From Salisediminibacterium beveridgei (GTDB lineage: Bacteria; Bacillota; Bacilli; Bacillales; Salisediminibacteriaceae), in the NCBI RefSeq assembly GCF_001721685.1, contig NZ_CP012502.1:2728001-2792000 (forward strand): DNA of 64,000 nt. The letters run 5' to 3'. Of the stretch, positions 44,188 to 52,626 are shown one piece after another. The notes below the pieces were generated by a model. That model did not search any database. It saw only the letters and a list, made by a program, of their open reading frames with translations, and was not told the origin of the DNA. Positions within the stretch are counted from its first letter, which is position 1. Each line of letters starts with the position of its first letter. The translations under genes and the position numbers were made by a program.

Positions 44188-45948
44188 TTACCGCATAATC
44201 GAAGGAAAGAGTACCCTTTTCTTCTTCACGTCAAAAATCCCCCGTTGGGTGACACGTACATAAGGCAGATGAGTGGACGAGAAAAATAACAGGCTGTAAA
44301 TCGGGTCATTGAACTTATACCCCCGCTCCTTCAGAACTTCACGGAGCTGTTTTTCCTCTGCCATGAGGCCACCGTCAATCGCCTTATCCGACAGCACACC
44401 ACTGATGACCAGCGGCACCCTGGCTGCCGGTCCGTCCCGGTCCATGACGACAATGCCGCCACCCATCTGTTTCATTTCCTGAAAGGCATCAAGAAGTCCT
44501 TGCTTACTCTTGCCGATCAGAATAATATCACCGGTCCCGGAGAACGAACTCGCCATCCCGTAAATATCAGTGGCGAACCCTTTGATGAGGGTGCTGACAA
44601 TCCATTTCCCGTGACGGTCTGCGAAAATCATAAACATTTCATCCGATTGCTCCGGCAGTTCTTCAAATGTCAGGTTAAAGCCGATCCGGTATGGCTTCAT
44701 GATCACCTCGTTGATCATCTCCACCCCAACCGGCATGGAAAAGTGAAAGTCTTTATAGGAAAGCTCCCATTCGATTTCCTGCGGCGTGAATCCGTACGAT
44801 GCCCAGTCAAAATCAATCTCCGGGTAACAGGGGACATTATTCTTTCTGACCCAGGTCCCTTTTGCCATGACATCAACCGGCCTCGGATTCTCAGTATCCT
44901 CAAGAATATTCAGGTTCGCCAGCCGGCCGGGTGCGATCATGCCGATCACGTCGTCCATATAAAAATGCCTCGCTACGTTCACCGTGCACATGTTGATGGC
45001 TTCAATCATCGGTACACCTTCCGCCACCGCCAGCTCAATCAGGTGGTCCATCATGCCATTCTCAAGAAAATGCGGCGGGGATCCGTCCGTATTCATCATC
45101 AGATGATCATAGTGAGTCAACCCGAGCTCATGAAGTTCCCGAATGATCTTCGGCAGATCCGGGCGAATGGAAGAGTGCCGGATCGACGCTGTCATACCGA
45201 CATCGAGACGCTTGAGAATATCTTCGCCGCTCATGGCTTCATGATCGCCATTCACACCGAGAATGGCCATCTGGGCGAGCGTCTTTTCCCCTGCTCCGGG
45301 AAGATGCCCTTCTATCGGCTTCTTGACGTCTTTCGTCTTCAACATCCAGTGAAGCATCTGATCGTTACCTTTGAGCACAGAGGGCCAGTCCGTCAACTCA
45401 CCGCCCTGCACGACATAGGGATGATCCAGCCACGCTTTCATATTCGAATGCAAGAACAGATTGTGATCATTGATCAGTTCGGTCTGACCATCATAGCGTG
45501 CCCACCAGAGAAGCGTCGCAGGCTGGGACGTCTGTAAATCTTCAATCAGCCGTAACGCATTGTCATTTGTCAGATGAAAAATAAACGGCATATTGTCGTT
45601 GATCAATGTCGTCGTCCCACGCTCTGCTGCGTACTTGGCAAGCGTCAAAGGGTTATAAAGCTGGAACGGATGTGCATGATGTTCGATATAGCCTGGCACG
45701 ACCGCTTTCCCTTTCAGGTCAATGATCGTCACGTTGTCAGTGTTTTCAGGCATACTGGTGCCTGTATAAATGATCCGGTCTTTATGAATCCAGATATTCC
45801 CTTCCTGCCAGATCTTTCGGAAGCTGTTTAAGTATTTGCCGCCAGTCAGTACCGTGGTTGGCGCTTTTTTCCCCTGCACCACTGCCAACTGATCCCTGAT
45901 TTCTTTTTTATTCCAATAATGTGAGAAGCCTCTGACCATTGTTATCAC
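44188..45948 (-). CDS. yerA: Adenine deaminase-like amidohydrolase YerA
   Basis: This 586-residue amidohydrolase is related to adenine deaminase (Ade). The metal ligands are seen in PGYIEHHAHPF (about residue 90), the central EGHLPGAGE (about 225) and NTDGSPPHF (about 305). The IPGA-like FSGTGDIILIGK and the final HLPYVRVTQRGIFDVKK regions agree with YerA. True Ade has HxH and a different C-terminus, so the deaminated base may not be adenine. In B. subtilis yerA lies next to purD with unknown physiological role. It is followed by yerB after 56 bases on the same strand. Confidence 0.9.
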   Translation of the reverse strand: MITMVRGFSHYWNKKEIRDQLAVVQGKKAPTTVLTGGKYLNSFRKIWQEGNIWIHKDRIIYTGTSMPENTDNVTIIDLKGKAVVPGYIEHHAHPFQLYNPLTLAKYAAERGTTTLINDNMPFIFHLTNDNALRLIEDLQTSQPATLLWWARYDGQTELINDHNLFLHSNMKAWLDHPYVVQGGELTDWPSVLKGNDQMLHWMLKTKDVKKPIEGHLPGAGEKTLAQMAILGVNGDHEAMSGEDILKRLDVGMTASIRHSSIRPDLPKIIRELHELGLTHYDHLMMNTDGSPPHFLENGMMDHLIELAVAEGVPMIEAINMCTVNVARHFYMDDVIGMIAPGRLANLNILEDTENPRPVDVMAKGTWVRKNNVPCYPEIDFDWASYGFTPQEIEWELSYKDFHFSMPVGVEMINEVIMKPYRIGFNLTFEELPEQSDEMFMIFADRHGKWIVSTLIKGFATDIYGMASSFSGTGDIILIGKSKQGLLDAFQEMKQMGGGIVVMDRDGPAARVPLVISGVLSDKAIDGGLMAEEKQLREVLKERGYKFNDPIYSLLFFSSTHLPYVRVTQRGIFDVKKKRVLFPSIMR

Positions 45949-46104
45949 CGCTCGCTGCTAGAATGTCCTGTAAAACCGGTTAAGTAACCGCTTTCAACAT
46001 CGTAACATATTCACACTTTACATGGGTAAAGAATTGCGAACTTTTTTAACAGACTTTTTTGCCTGACCGTTGTGCAAGTTGACAAAAAAGGCTGTATACA
46101 GACG

Positions 46105-46136
46105 AGAACACCCTCAGCCTGGGCCGAAGGTGTTCT
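46105..46136 (-). terminator. Hairpin behind the N-formylglutamate amidohydrolase-like gene
   Basis: AGAACACC and GGTGTTCT (46105-46112 and 46129-46136), with inner GCC/GGC pairing, form a stem 14 bases after the stop. No T-run follows on the minus strand, so it may stop transcription only weakly or protect the message. Confidence 0.45.
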
Positions 46137-46150
46137 GCTATGGCGTGGGT

Positions 46151-47023
46151 TTACGAAATCGCTTCTTCCCCGTCTGCCGGGAATGTGGCTGTTTCCTCCA
46201 CCAGTGCCTCGAAGACTTTTTCGAGTGTATCGCGAATCACCTTCAGCCTGGCCTGTTGTTCCTCGCTCATGACAAGCGGTCCATCTTGCGTTTGCGGCAG
46301 ATACAGCCGGCGGTTAATCTCCAGCTGAATCCACGGAATCGGGCCTGCGGTGCCGTGCCGGCGGGTCATGTACCCTCCGGAGAAGGGTTGATTCATCGTG
46401 ACGAACGGCGTCATGCCTGGGTCTTTGATCCATTCTTTTATGAGATCGCCAAAATGCTCTTCAAGGAGCCGTTTCAGTGTCTGCATCATCTCGACCGGTG
46501 CCGTGATGGGTTCATTGACGAACCCGCCACTCTCGGAGCCCCGGTTGCCGATACAGAATAACGGCCGCTGTTCAAAGAGGTGCGTGCCTTTCACCGGACC
46601 GATATCAAGCATGGAGTGTCCGTCGATCCCGAGGATGGCCCCTGATGTCCGGGACACCTCAGCGACCCGCTCATGATAGGGATCATAATGGGCTTGTATC
46701 ATCTGATCCGCTTCCTCAGGGGTCAGTCCTTCGGGGTCTGCCCATACCTGCTGTCCATCGACAGAGAGGGTCTTGACGATCCCATCCGGATTCGCAGGGG
46801 GCAGATCGCCTTTTTCACGATTCAAATCCACCACCAATCTGGACACATCGGTCTCAATGAATGCCGCGGCCACATCTTTGAAGTCAAACAGTTCCCTCGT
46901 CCACGTATCACTGTCGAGCAGCACAGCCTGTTCATCCAGCAGCAGTTTTTCCTGCAGCTCTTCGGGAATCGCTGTTCCGCCATGGGGGACAGATATCACG
47001 ATCGGCAGTTTTTCCTCTTTCAT
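46151..47023 (-). CDS. N-formylglutamate amidohydrolase-like protein
   Basis: This 290-residue protein belongs to the N-formylglutamate amidohydrolase (FGase, COG3741) family. Motifs are ISVPHGGTAIPEEL near the start (zinc or substrate loop), DVSRLVVDLNR, GIDGHSMLD, and the RRHG...IQLEINRRLY end that carries conserved Arg and Glu. The family removes formyl from N-formylglutamate in histidine breakdown, but no hut genes occur here. It overlaps the upstream ATP-grasp gene, so it is made with it. ATG 47023 gives 10-base spacing from GGAG; ATG 47029 or GTG 47032 are alternatives. In this context the substrate may be another N-acyl- or gamma-linked glutamate compound. Confidence 0.85.
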   Translation of the reverse strand: MKEEKLPIVISVPHGGTAIPEELQEKLLLDEQAVLLDSDTWTRELFDFKDVAAAFIETDVSRLVVDLNREKGDLPPANPDGIVKTLSVDGQQVWADPEGLTPEEADQMIQAHYDPYHERVAEVSRTSGAILGIDGHSMLDIGPVKGTHLFEQRPLFCIGNRGSESGGFVNEPITAPVEMMQTLKRLLEEHFGDLIKEWIKDPGMTPFVTMNQPFSGGYMTRRHGTAGPIPWIQLEINRRLYLPQTQDGPLVMSEEQQARLKVIRDTLEKVFEALVEETATFPADGEEAIS

Positions 47024-47028
47024 AGCCA

Positions 47029-49173
47029 TCACTCTCCTTCAAGATGCAGAGCCAGTAACAATGTCCGCTGAGCCAGTTCACGGCGGTGAAGGGCTTCGTT
47101 CGGTGTAAACAGGTCTTTACTTGCCGGTGCAAATCCGCAGATTGCCGGGATGTCCTTCGGTACAATGCCCGCAGCGCTCGGCAACAGACTGGATTCCGTC
47201 CCATAAGGAATATTCCAGGACTCACTGAGTTCATGGAGGCGGTCTCTGAGCGGATGATTCTTTTTCCGGCTCATCGGCTTGCGGTCAACGATTTCTTCCA
47301 CATACGTCCGGATCGATGTCCCGTTACTGTTGAACGTCTCCCGAAGCTGTTTCTCCGCCTGTCGGGCCAGTTCAGGATCAATATACGTGATGGAGAATGT
47401 TGCCACCACCCGGTGCGGCATCAGTACGCTGTAGCGTTCACTCTTTACATCCTGCATGGCCACGGCAAGTTTCTTGCGGCGGTTGGAGAGGGATTGCAGT
47501 TCGTCTGCCCGTTTGATGAAATACGTGAGGACATCCGGGTCACGGGTGGATTTCCCCATGCGGACAGGGTCCCCTTCCACAATGACATTAAACTGTTTGA
47601 ATCCCCGGCGCTGATCAACGATTTTTCCTTCCATGAAGCCAGGCTGAAGCACGATCACTTCCCCGGCGTGTTCAACAGCCTGTTCAAAGGCGGCCGTACT
47701 GTAGCGCATCCCTCTGCCTTCGTCGGCATAGAAGAAGACACCAATTTTCCGGGGCGAGAGTTTTTTCGTATCCTTCAAGGCTGTCAGGGCGTGAAACATC
47801 GTCGTTAACCCCCCGCGACTTGAGGCCACGCCTTCGCCGTAGATCCATTCCTGCTCTGTGCGGTAAGGAACCGGATAGCCGGTGCGGTCGCCCGGGACGT
47901 CAATCGGAACCACCAGCAGTGTACCGTCTTTAAAACCCTTCTTAGTTTCCCATGTCCAGGCTGAACGGCCATTTGTGTATTGTTTGTTCAACTGAAGACC
48001 GAGTTTTGCAGCCCGTTCTTCTATTTTTTTGCGGACTGAACTGAGACCTACCGGATCTTCTGTCCGGCTGGACATATTCGTCCACATCTTCAGGTCTTTC
48101 TCGAGTCCGGAGCGGTTCTTTGTGATTACTTCAAAGAGATCCATGCCTTTTTTCTCGCCGGATTCATCGGCACTGACGACGAACTGCGGTCCGAAATACC
48201 GTTCACTGGTCACTTCGACAATCCGGTTCATGATCTCCGCGTAGCTCATGCCAAGCGTCTGGGCAGCGTAGACGAAGGACCCATCCGCGCCCAATGAGGC
48301 CATGGAATTCACCTCGAGAATGTATGGATTTCCGTCTTTATCAATTCTGAAATCCACCCGTGCCGTATCAAAGCAGTTCAGGGCATGAAACGTATCAATG
48401 GCAAGCTTCTGGACTTTGGCGGTTAATTCATCGCCAAGCGGAGCCGGACATACTTTTTGGACACGGCTTCCCTGACCACTGGTTTTGTCTTCGTACGTAT
48501 AAATCTGCGGACCCTCACCGAAGGTCAGTTCCACCGCCGGCAGTGCCTGCACCGGACTGTTTCCGAGCAGGCCGACATTGACTTCACGGCCTTCGATATA
48601 TTCTTCCACAAGCGTCGGGGAATGAAAATTATCGTAAATGATTTTCACACCCTCACGCAGTTCTTCTTCGTTATGAACGATCTTCAGGCCGAACGAGACC
48701 GCTTCGTTTTTCGGTTTGACAATGAGTGGATAGGTCAACTCTGCGGTGATGGGTGAGTCCGGTTTTTCCAGTTCGGCGAACCGTGGTGTCGGAAGGCCTT
48801 TTTGCAGGAGAATCATCTTGGTGACAACCTTGTCAAGGGCCATGGCATGGGTCTCCGGACCGCTTCCTACGTAGGGGACCCCGATCATCTCAAGAATGCC
48901 CGGTACGTGCATGTACCTGCCTTTTCCCTGAATGCCGTAGCTCAGGTTGAAAACGAGCCCCGGCCGTTCACCGGAAATCACCGAAGGCATATACTCCTCC
49001 AGCTTTTGAATGATGTTCTTATCCCCTTCAAACGTCTTCACCTGATGGCCGAGGGTCTGGAGGCCGTCTTTGATTTTTTTGATCGTTTCAAGTCCGTATT
49101 TTTCACGGTTCGGTGTCCCGAACAAATTGATGACTGCCTGGCTTTCACGGTTATAAACGATTGCAATTTTCAC
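47029..49173 (-). CDS. ATP-grasp ligase fused to an M20-type peptidase-like domain
   Basis: This 714-residue two-domain protein is notable. Residues 1-330 form an ATP-grasp ligase of the D-Ala-D-Ala ligase type: IAIVYNRES, GVPYVGSGPETHAMALDK, YPLIVKPKNEAVSFG for the ATP lysine, LVEEYIEGREVNVG and ARVDFRIDKDGNPYILEVNS for magnesium. Residues 370-714 resemble an M20/M28 zinc peptidase (GTLLVVPIDVPGD, GEGVASSRGGLTTMFHAL, VFFYADEGRGMRYS). A ligase and a hydrolase in one chain suggest making and trimming an amide bond. It lies between a gamma-glutamyltransferase and an FGase-like gene in one operon (gap 4 bases, overlap 4 bases). The product is unknown; it is not a cell-wall Ddl. Confidence 0.8.
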   Translation of the reverse strand: MKIAIVYNRESQAVINLFGTPNREKYGLETIKKIKDGLQTLGHQVKTFEGDKNIIQKLEEYMPSVISGERPGLVFNLSYGIQGKGRYMHVPGILEMIGVPYVGSGPETHAMALDKVVTKMILLQKGLPTPRFAELEKPDSPITAELTYPLIVKPKNEAVSFGLKIVHNEEELREGVKIIYDNFHSPTLVEEYIEGREVNVGLLGNSPVQALPAVELTFGEGPQIYTYEDKTSGQGSRVQKVCPAPLGDELTAKVQKLAIDTFHALNCFDTARVDFRIDKDGNPYILEVNSMASLGADGSFVYAAQTLGMSYAEIMNRIVEVTSERYFGPQFVVSADESGEKKGMDLFEVITKNRSGLEKDLKMWTNMSSRTEDPVGLSSVRKKIEERAAKLGLQLNKQYTNGRSAWTWETKKGFKDGTLLVVPIDVPGDRTGYPVPYRTEQEWIYGEGVASSRGGLTTMFHALTALKDTKKLSPRKIGVFFYADEGRGMRYSTAAFEQAVEHAGEVIVLQPGFMEGKIVDQRRGFKQFNVIVEGDPVRMGKSTRDPDVLTYFIKRADELQSLSNRRKKLAVAMQDVKSERYSVLMPHRVVATFSITYIDPELARQAEKQLRETFNSNGTSIRTYVEEIVDRKPMSRKKNHPLRDRLHELSESWNIPYGTESSLLPSAAGIVPKDIPAICGFAPASKDLFTPNEALHRRELAQRTLLLALHLEGE

Positions 49174-49177
49174 AAGA

Positions 49178-50803
49178 TCACCCTTTCAGAATATGTGCCG
49201 GTCCACCGGCCGTTCCGTCCCGGCGCGGATCTGCCACTCCGGTGAAGCTTTCACGCCATTTCACAGGGAGCTGCACACCCTGGACACAGCCGAGATAAAA
49301 ACTGTATGCCCCGCGTTTCTTAATTTCAAACCCCGCAAGTTCCAGGGCATCGAGCGTTTCCTGCTTGAAACGCCGCTTCTCAATCAGGAGAGCCCCCGTA
49401 TCTGAAGAGTGAAACCTCGGGGCGGCAATCGCTTCTTCCAGGGTCTCACCCTTATCCACCAGCCTCGTGATCACCTGGGCCAGTGCCGTGGAAATCCGCG
49501 CGCTGCCCGGGCTTCCCATCAGGTATTTCGGTTTGCCTTTCTCGAAAATCATCAATGGTGCCACGCTGCTCCACGGCCGGCCGCCAGGGAGGAGATAATA
49601 CGGGTGGGCCGGGTCTTTGTATTCAAATGCACTCATGTAGTTATTGTAGAAAAAGCCGAGGCCATCAGCCATGGCTTTGCTGCCGAAGACAAGTTCCACG
49701 GACTGGGTAATGGCACAGCTGTTGCCGTCCTTATCCACGACCGATAAATGGGTAGTTTCCCCGGAGGTTGGCGGTGGTATGAACGTATCCACCAGCGCCC
49801 GGTCATAGATGCTGCGGATTCGCTTTGCTATCTCTTCCGCATAGCCCTTATCCACCAGCAAATTTGTGGTTGTCTGCAGGTAATGGTCCGGACTCATCGG
49901 CATGCGCTTTCTGTAATTGAGGGCAAAGCGAAAAGCCATCGCCAAAATGACAGCCCCCAGTGGCTCATCCGGGTCCAGTTCTTCAGGAGAAAACTGTTCC
50001 AGGGTATTGAGAATCTGAACGAGTACGCGGCCTGCTCCCGGTGGCGGATACGTGTAAATATCCAACCCCCGGTAGGTGCTGTGCAGGATATCCCGCTCAA
50101 CCGGTACCGGAATCTGATGCATGTCCACATCGGTGATCATCCCGCCCCGTTTTTGCATATCCGTCACGATTCGTTCGCCAATTTCGCCGACGTAAAAATC
50201 CTGCCATCCGACTGTCGCGAGCCGCTGCAATGTATCTGCAAGTTCAGGCTGCTTCAGGGTATCACCTGCTTTGAGCGGTGATTTTTTGGCATCAAAGTAG
50301 TTTTTGACAATGCCGGCATCCTTGATCAGCTCATCTTTTTCTTTCTCGATCATTTGAGCGATCAACTCCGTAATCTCAAAACCTTCCCTTGCAGTGCGGA
50401 TCGAAGGCGTTAGTGTCTCCCGTAACGTCAGTTCACCGTAGTAATCCTGTAAATAACCAAGTGCCGCCACCGTGGAGGGTACCGTCGTTGAGGCAAGCCC
50501 GAGCTTGATCGGTTTCTTCGGATTTTTCTTCGGATGCAGTGAGAAGGGGGCCCGGGATGAGCCATCCAGCGCAAACATCTTCTCCTGATTTTTGAAATAA
50601 ACAAGTGCCATCGATTGTCCCCCGATGCCGGAAGCCTGAGGTTCAGACACACCCAGGCAAAATGCCGCGGCTACTGCCGCATCGACAGCATTACCTCCTT
50701 GTTCGAGGACCTCTACCGCAGCCTGCGTTGCCTGACTTGAAGCCGTGGATACCATGCCGAATTTGCCTTCCACCACCGAGACGTGCCGATCATTAATGAC
50801 CAT
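49178..50803 (-). CDS. Gamma-glutamyltransferase-family Ntn-hydrolase
   Basis: This 541-residue protein matures by self-cleavage before the catalytic threonine in TTHLSVVDKDGNSCA (about residue 360). The N-terminal AAVEVLEQGGNAVDAAVAA and ASGIGGQSMALVYF, and the later GRPWSSVAPLMIF and MGSPGSARI, are standard for the family. There is no signal peptide, unlike secreted GGT, so it should act in the cytosol. It may transfer or hydrolyse gamma-glutamyl groups; relatives include cephalosporin acylase and capsule depolymerase-like CapD. ATG 50803 follows AAGGGGGGAGCAGTTC. It leads an operon with an ATP-grasp/M20 fusion and an FGase-like gene, implying a pathway for a gamma-glutamyl or peptide-like compound. 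Confidence 0.88.
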   Translation of the reverse strand: MVINDRHVSVVEGKFGMVSTASSQATQAAVEVLEQGGNAVDAAVAAAFCLGVSEPQASGIGGQSMALVYFKNQEKMFALDGSSRAPFSLHPKKNPKKPIKLGLASTTVPSTVAALGYLQDYYGELTLRETLTPSIRTAREGFEITELIAQMIEKEKDELIKDAGIVKNYFDAKKSPLKAGDTLKQPELADTLQRLATVGWQDFYVGEIGERIVTDMQKRGGMITDVDMHQIPVPVERDILHSTYRGLDIYTYPPPGAGRVLVQILNTLEQFSPEELDPDEPLGAVILAMAFRFALNYRKRMPMSPDHYLQTTTNLLVDKGYAEEIAKRIRSIYDRALVDTFIPPPTSGETTHLSVVDKDGNSCAITQSVELVFGSKAMADGLGFFYNNYMSAFEYKDPAHPYYLLPGGRPWSSVAPLMIFEKGKPKYLMGSPGSARISTALAQVITRLVDKGETLEEAIAAPRFHSSDTGALLIEKRRFKQETLDALELAGFEIKKRGAYSFYLGCVQGVQLPVKWRESFTGVADPRRDGTAGGPAHILKG

Positions 50804-50962
50804 GAACTGCTCCCCCCTTACAATAACCATTTATATCTTTTTAAGGTTATAAATGTAAATTAAGTGTCTTATAAAACCCTTCCTTCGTCCTCAGAAGAGC
50901 AACAGTTGAAAGGGGTATTCTATTAGATTAAGTATAGAGGCGGTTTCCTTTTTGCACAACAA

Positions 50963-50999
50963 AAAGATTGCAAAAATCTGAAACATTTTTGCAATCTTT
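50963..50999 (-). terminator. Terminator behind the half-size flavoprotein gene
   Basis: A perfect 15-base stem (AAAGATTGCAAAAAT and complement, 50963-50977 and 50985-50999) with a 7-base loop ends in TTTTTGTTG on the minus strand, 15 bases after the stop at 51015. Confidence 0.85.
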
Positions 51000-51014
51000 G
51001 GTTATTTCTGTCAT

Positions 51015-51593
51015 TCAGCTGTCATGCCACACATGGGCTTTTCCTTTTTCCTTCGTGATGATCTCCATCGCCACCTGGGTTCCCTGCCCGGCAGCGATGA
51101 TGCTTTGTGTCGGCACACCGGATAAGAGGCCTGCGACGTAGAGGTTGTCCACCCCGGTTTCCCCGTTCCACGAGCCACCTGTGACCCGTGAAATCTTGCC
51201 GCTTGGAACTGCCGGACTGACTTCCGTTTCAATACCGAGATCCTCTAACGGCTGAAGGTTCACGTTGGAAGCAACCACGAGATACGTTGACGTCAGCTTT
51301 TCACCGTTTCCACTGACCACACGGAATTTCCCGTCAACTTGTTCCGTTGCCGTCACCGCATAATCAGAGAGCACTGCCCCGAATTTCACTGCCTGCTCCC
51401 GCATCTTCGCGACAAGTGTTTCCCCTTCAATGCCTTCCGGAAAGCCCGGATAGTTATAAACTTTACTGATCGGCTTAATCTGCGATTTTCCGCTGTCAAA
51501 CACGATCGTCGGCAGGCCGGCCTGCGCCGTGTAGATCGCTGCAGATAAACCGGCGATGCCGCCACCTATGATAATCACGTCCTGATCATTCAT
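51015..51593 (-). CDS. Half-size thioredoxin-reductase-like flavoprotein
   Basis: The 192-residue protein resembles only the FAD-binding half of thioredoxin reductases. It starts with the FAD Rossmann motif IIIGGGIAGLSAAIYTA and has NYPGFPEGIEGETL, VASN (a variant of the ATG motif), and the final VDNLYVAGLLSG and IIAAGQGTQVAMEI that close the FAD site. The NAD(P)H domain and redox-active CxxC are absent. It therefore needs another electron donor or acts as a flavin-dependent enzyme of different chemistry. Proteins of this size exist widely in Bacilli. ATG 51593 follows AGGGGTGTTCAGG. It diverges from the TPP-controlled operon, with its own terminator. Confidence 0.75.
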   Translation of the reverse strand: MNDQDVIIIGGGIAGLSAAIYTAQAGLPTIVFDSGKSQIKPISKVYNYPGFPEGIEGETLVAKMREQAVKFGAVLSDYAVTATEQVDGKFRVVSGNGEKLTSTYLVVASNVNLQPLEDLGIETEVSPAVPSGKISRVTGGSWNGETGVDNLYVAGLLSGVPTQSIIAAGQGTQVAMEIITKEKGKAHVWHDS

Positions 51594-51721
51594 CCTGAAC
51601 ACCCCTTAGCGTATAATGGTCTATTCTACACGAAACCGGACTGCTTTTCACGGGTTACAATCATTTTGCAAACGTAACGATCTGTGCTATCGTTATCAGT
51701 AACAACAATTGAATCGAACGA

Positions 51722-51905
51722 ACCGCTAGGGGTGCTTTAAAGCTGAGAGAGACTGCCGAGTCTTAACCCTGTCACCTGAACTGGCTAATACCAGCGGAGG
51801 GAAGTGGTGCTGACACATTTGGAATAACGGCCTTCACCGGCATTCCAATCATCTTAAACCGTCAACCACTCCTGACTGCCTGACAGTTCGGGGGTGGTTT
51901 TTTGT
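51722..51905 (+). ncRNA. TPP (thi-box) riboswitch with terminator
   Basis: The aptamer at about 51724-51809 has AGGGGTGCT, GCTGAGAGAGACTGCCGAGTC (P2/P3 region, given as its key parts GCTGAGA and GACTC-type pairing), AACCCT, ACCTGAACTGG and the invariant CTAATACCAGCGGAGGGAAG. This is a standard thiamine pyrophosphate riboswitch. Downstream, AACCACTCC (51864-51872) pairs with GGGGTGGTT (51891-51899) and TTTTTT follows, an intrinsic terminator that would stop transcription when TPP is bound. tenA begins 44 bases later. Confidence 0.96.
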
Positions 51906-51948
51906 ATTCATTGCGTTGAATTCAGAGTTTCGGAAAGGATGACTGCTT

Positions 51949-52626
51949 ATGACATTCAGTGCACGATTACACGAAAAACTACAGCCCGTCTGGCGTCAGA
52001 ATCACGAACACCCTTTTGTGAAAGGGCTTGGGAGCGGGGAGCTTGACGAAGAAAAATTCCGCTTTTTCATGGTACAGGATTATCTCTACCTCATTGAGTA
52101 TGCCAAGCTGTTCGCCATCGGCGCTGTAAAAGCAACGGACGTTGACACGATGAGCAAATTTGCCGGCCTGTTGGACGGGACGATGAATACAGAGATGGAG
52201 CTCCACCGGCAGTATGCCAAAGAGTTCGGTATTTCACTTGAGGAGCTCGAGAATGCCGAGGCGAGCCCGGTGACGCTGGCGTATACCCACTACATGCTGC
52301 ACGTCGGCAATAACGGCGGACTGGCCGAACTGGTGGCAGCATTGTTGCCATGTATGTGGAGCTATGCGGAGATCGGCAAGGAGCTGGACCGGATCCCGGG
52401 CGCACGGGACGGCAAATACGGCGAGTGGATCAAAATGTACGCGGATGATGAATTTCAGAGTCTGAATGAATTGACGATCCGGATGCTCGATGAACTGGCA
52501 GAAGGAAAGCCCGAGCACGAACTGAAGCGTCTGGAGGAAATCTTTTTGAACACGACGCGTTTTGAATACCTGTTCTGGGATATGTCCTGGAATCAGCAAA
52601 TGTGGCCATTGGAGGAATCAACGTGA
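51949..52626 (+). CDS. tenA: Aminopyrimidine aminohydrolase / thiaminase II TenA
   Basis: TenA hydrolyses amino-HMP (from broken-down thiamine) to HMP, the pyrimidine precursor of thiamine. The all-helical 225-residue protein keeps Asp44 (MVQDYLYL), the catalytic Cys134 in LLPCMWSYAEIG and the C-terminal glutamate of FEYLFWDMSW (about 204). ATG 51949 follows GGAAAGGATGACTGCTT. It is the first gene behind the TPP riboswitch and overlaps the transporter lipoprotein gene by 4 bases (GTGA), which ties salvage of the pyrimidine to its uptake. Length is typical. Confidence 0.96.
   Translation: MTFSARLHEKLQPVWRQNHEHPFVKGLGSGELDEEKFRFFMVQDYLYLIEYAKLFAIGAVKATDVDTMSKFAGLLDGTMNTEMELHRQYAKEFGISLEELENAEASPVTLAYTHYMLHVGNNGGLAELVAALLPCMWSYAEIGKELDRIPGARDGKYGEWIKMYADDEFQSLNELTIRMLDELAEGKPEHELKRLEEIFLNTTRFEYLFWDMSWNQQMWPLEEST

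Noticed and set aside
46151..47023. Histidine utilisation gene hutG
   Set aside because: No other hut genes are near, and the gene is translationally coupled to an ATP-grasp/M20 protein, so only the family name is given.
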